From Thoreauomyces humboldtii (Eukaryota; Chytridiomycota; Chytridiomycetes; Spizellomycetales; Powellomycetaceae), in assembly GCA_027596035.1 (NCBI GenBank), contig JADGJA010000395.1, forward strand, positions 1 through 19,951: a stretch of 19,951 nucleotides of DNA. The letters are read 5' to 3'. Shown here piece by piece: positions 17,217 through 19,951 of this stretch. Each line of letters opens with the position of its first letter. The stretch's first letter is position 1. The notes under the pieces were generated by a model, which made no database searches, was not told the origin of the DNA, and saw only the letters and a list, made by a program, of their open reading frames with translations. Made by a program: the position numbers and the translations under genes.

Positions 17217-19101
17217 ATGTCTCGCAAGGCCGGCTCACCCCGCAAGAAAGCGATCCCGGATGTCGATTCTACTCCGGCATTCGTAGAAGAGACCATCCCG
17301 TCCCGCGACAACAACAGTTGGGAGACCTCCACAGATGTGTCCTCCCGCATGTCTTCGGACACCTTGAACGACCCGAAAGCCGTCGCCATCGACGTGGCTC
17401 CGAGTCCCAAGAAAGGCGTCATCCCCAGTCTCGAGGGTGAGATCAGGACAAACAAGGGGAACACGACCTTGGTTTTCAACATGTTGGCGTACGCTTGGAT
17501 CTTCCATATCGGTGTCATCCTGGGAATGACCTACATCATGTCGTTCCAGATCCCGCAGCATTATGTGTGGGATCAGTACTGGAACAAGGGGTGCTACTGG
17601 AAGATGGGTGAGTAATCTGTTTTCCTCAATCCGTAGCTTTTGCAAATGGCCAAACTGAAAGGTCGTTTCTCTATCTTTTTTCTCTGTCTTGCAGGATGGC
17701 TACTTCCCATTCCGTACACTCTGGTCTGCTTCATCGGTCTCGCCATGCCTGTCAAGAACGCCAAGAGAGTCAACCAGGTCATCACCGCGACCAACCAACC
17801 CCGTCGCGTCGACAACCTGTACATCCTGACGGTCACCAAGGGTGACAACAAGAGCGCCGTCATGCGCGCTTGGGACGCCCACAAGCATCTCGAGCTGTTG
17901 GACCCTTGCGTCCGTGTCCACGTCCTGACCGACGAGCCCAACCACTTTGAGAACATCAAGTAAGTTCGAACATTGTTTCTCCTTCCCTTTTCGTCAGCGG
18001 ATCGGATTGGTGCAGTTTTACTAAACAGCTGTTGTTCTTCCTCTCGTTCCTTTTGATCAGTTGCTACACCTGTCCCCGCGAATACTCCACTCAACGCTCA
18101 AAGTACAAGGCGCGAGCTCTCGAATGGTACCGGTCCACGATGCGGTACACGGAACACGACTGGATCCTCCACCTTGACGAGGAGTCCGTGATCGACGACG
18201 AGTCGGTCCGTCGGGTCCTCGAGTTCTGTCGTTGGCAGAAGCAGTACACGTGGGGACAGGGAGTCATCATGTACAACCAGTATCACTTCTGGAAGAACCC
18301 GTTCTACACCGTGGCGGACGCTCTCAGGGTCGGCGACGATCTGTCCAGGTTCCACCTTCAGTACTCGTACTTCCATTGTCCTGTCTTTGGAGCTCATGGC
18401 TCTTTCCTGTTGACCAACGGAACGGTGGAGAATGCTGTCACCTGGGATCTTGGAAGTGAGTTTTCGGAAATCGTATCGATTCCTCCGTTCCGCAACATCC
18501 ACAAATACTGACCCCCTCACCTCTCTTCTCCCCAGGTCTGACCGAAGACTTCCAGTTCGCCGTCAAAGCCTGGCAGATGGGGTTCGCGTGCGGGAGCATC
18601 GCCGGGATAGTTCGAGAGCAATCCCCGCTCGACCTGGTCGGGTTCATGAAGCAGCGTCGTAGATGGTTCGTCGGCATCCGTCGTCTTCCCTCCTTCCTCC
18701 CCAAGATCCTCGCCTTCTTCTGGGCGCTCGGTCTCATCTCCCTGTACTGCACCGTGGCCTCCATCGTCCTGGGTTTCTACGTGCCGACCGACACGCCTCT
18801 CTGGTTCGGCGTCCTCAAGGATTTCTCCTTCGTCACCTTCGTCTACTTGTACGCTTACGGCATGTTCGTGTCCAACTTGGACAAGGGGTACCATCCGTTG
18901 ATCGTCATCGCGTTGATTCCCGTCACCGTCGTGTTTCAGTTTGCGGCCGTCATCATGGAGGTGAGTGTTTGATTTCGATTTCCTTTCCGTTTTGAAGCAG
19001 GTTGGTTATCGCATACTGAGCGTACTCGTTTCTTCTAGGCCGCTGCTGTCATGTACGCCATCATCTTGCCTCCCAACGACTTCGACGTCATCAAGAAGTA
19101 G
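17217..19101 (+). CDS. GT2 glycosyltransferase, egghead/BRE-3-like
   Basis: Membrane glycosyltransferase of family 2 resembling the animal beta-1,4-mannosyltransferases Egghead and BRE-3, which extend glucosylceramide using GDP-mannose. Five exons (17217-17607, 17695-17959, 18061-18455, 18536-18960, 19039-19101; introns 87, 101, 80, 78 bp) give 512 residues with all phases consistent. Residues 1-80 are polar and S/P/K-rich, probably cytosolic. TM segments lie near 86-107 and 131-148. The catalytic domain follows: LYILTVTKGDN (171-182), the metal/nucleotide-binding HLDEES (256-261), GQGVIMYN, GAHGSFLLTNG, the acceptor-site TED (353-355) and the QRRRW motif (390-394). Three or four TM segments follow (about 403-431, 446-462, 470-502). 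Donor and acceptor sugars in this fungus are not shown by the sequence; a cell-wall or capsule polymer synthase is the alternative. Confidence 0.85.
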
Positions 19102-19519
19102 AGAAAAATTTGGAGGGAGCGAGGATAAAACGGTGGGGGGTTGGCTGGAGGTTTTCCAGAGACCGAAGGAAGAGAAGAATTAGGGACGGAGACAGTACTA
19201 TGGATATCCCTCTTATGCGCGTCCCTTTTTCCTTTTTGTGTGGAATGACATTGTGTTCGCGAAGTGAGAACCTCTTACAGAACTCTCTAGCTGCGGCACG
19301 AAACATTGCGTCCTTCCCAAGGTCGTCGATCATCTGCTGAATGGCTGACCTCTCCCTGAAAGCCGGCATCATCGACGATGGTGCGACGTGATCATCTTCC
19401 GTGTCACACATGTTCCCGTCTCGAACGTATTCCTCACTTCGTGGCACACAAATGTCTTTTGAAGGATATATATTTGAAAGACGAGACCAAGCAAGGTTCC
19501 CAGTAGTCTCCCGCTGGAA
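19102..19519. other. intergenic region between convergent genes
   Basis: 418 bp between the GT2 stop and the NDUFS6 stop. It holds both 3' UTRs; an AT-rich patch AAGGATATATATTTG lies near 19463. No gene supported. Confidence 0.5.
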
Positions 19520-19951
19520 TCAGTGGTGGTGGGCCTCCTGCTGGAATCGAAGACCACAGTATCCTGAATGTTCAAATGGGCAATCCATCAGTGTCATACG
19601 TTTCCCAGAAGCCCAACAGTGAATAAGACACCCACCACACGCATGAGCCTCCTTGTTCTGATCCAGATTGATGTACACCTTGGGATGCCCGAGGGAACCA
19701 CCGCCTGGAAAAACGGGCGGGTAGGTCAGGAAATGTTTCGGGGGGCAGAACGAAAGGTACGTTCGCGACGACCACCTCACCTCCATCGCACGACACACGA
19801 CGAGCGTTGACCATCTTGATGGGAACCTGGGCGATGAGCTCTTCGGCGGACAAAGGGTTTGGCTGGGTGGAAAGAAGATGAACGTCTAGCATGAGTCTCC
19901 TGACCCGACCCACGTTCACCACCGACTCCCAAACAGGGCGCCGGGGGGGGG
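19520..19951 (-). CDS. NDUFS6: NDUFS6-type complex I zinc subunit, 5' end missing
   Basis: Accessory zinc-binding subunit of mitochondrial NADH:ubiquinone oxidoreductase, matrix arm (13 kDa subunit; NUMM in yeast-type nomenclature). Exons in gene order: beyond the edge to 19914, 19862-19781, 19704-19636, 19563-19520. Introns are 51 bp (19863-19913, GTGGGT), 76 bp (19705-19780, GTGAGG) and 72 bp (19564-19635, GTGGGT). Spliced, it reads [16 protein letters not shown], then [20 protein letters not shown], then HACGYCGLRF and ends HHH. The zinc ligands C, H, C, C are all present. The mitochondrial presequence and N-terminal part lie outside the window. Family assignment is secure from the CDGG-x-GHPKV(Y/F)INLD and CGYCGL motifs. 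Confidence 0.85.

Noticed and set aside
1..19951. CRISPR arrays, transposons, rRNA, prophage
   Set aside because: No regular spaced repeats, terminal inverted repeats, transposase motifs or rRNA sequence were seen; the organism is a eukaryote.

Overview
The window looks like nuclear DNA of a basidiomycete fungus, probably a yeast-like one. The genes are broken by many short introns (51 to 101 bp). These have GTGAGT or GTAAGC/GTATGC donors, CTAAC or CTGAC branch points and CAG/TAG acceptors. Base composition is moderately GC-rich and there is no operon structure. The gene set (KAR5-type nuclear fusion protein, RapGAP, egghead-like glycosyltransferase, complex I NDUFS6) is eukaryotic; I cannot fix the genus. 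All exon boundaries below were read by eye from splice signals, reading frame and family motifs.

Left part (1-7700): a G-rich tract, then a dispersed family of small unrecognised proteins. Copy 1 is at 255-756 (+). Copies 2 and 3 are tandem at 5245-5757 and 6256-6642 (-), copy 3 being broken by an in-frame TAA. A more distant copy 4 is at 7019-7666 (-). All share a pattern of an amphipathic helix, F-x(3)-x-W-x-V and a strand ending in WP. Between copies 1 and 2 lie a seven-block gene of unknown function (1976-3475, -) whose only reading-frame lesion is one TGA, and a small Myb/SANT-like nuclear protein (4168-4692, -).

Middle (8265-14224): a two-TM protein of unknown function (8265-9102, -) stands head to head with a basic, probable OB-fold protein (9533-10783, +). 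Then comes a 14-exon KAR5/Tht1-type karyogamy gene (11159-14224, -) with signal peptide, six-cysteine luminal domain, coiled coil and two C-terminal TM segments.

Right part (14225-19951): a Rap1GAP-family gene (15101-16434, +) diverges from KAR5. It is followed by a GT2 egghead/BRE-3-like glycosyltransferase (17217-19101, +) and the 3' part of NDUFS6 (19520-19951, -), which runs off the window edge at a G homopolymer. The known genes have unrelated jobs (nuclear fusion, small GTPase control, glycolipid synthesis, respiration), so this is an ordinary chromosomal segment. The least explained feature is the small-protein family with its decayed copy, shared upstream block and probable split stop codon.
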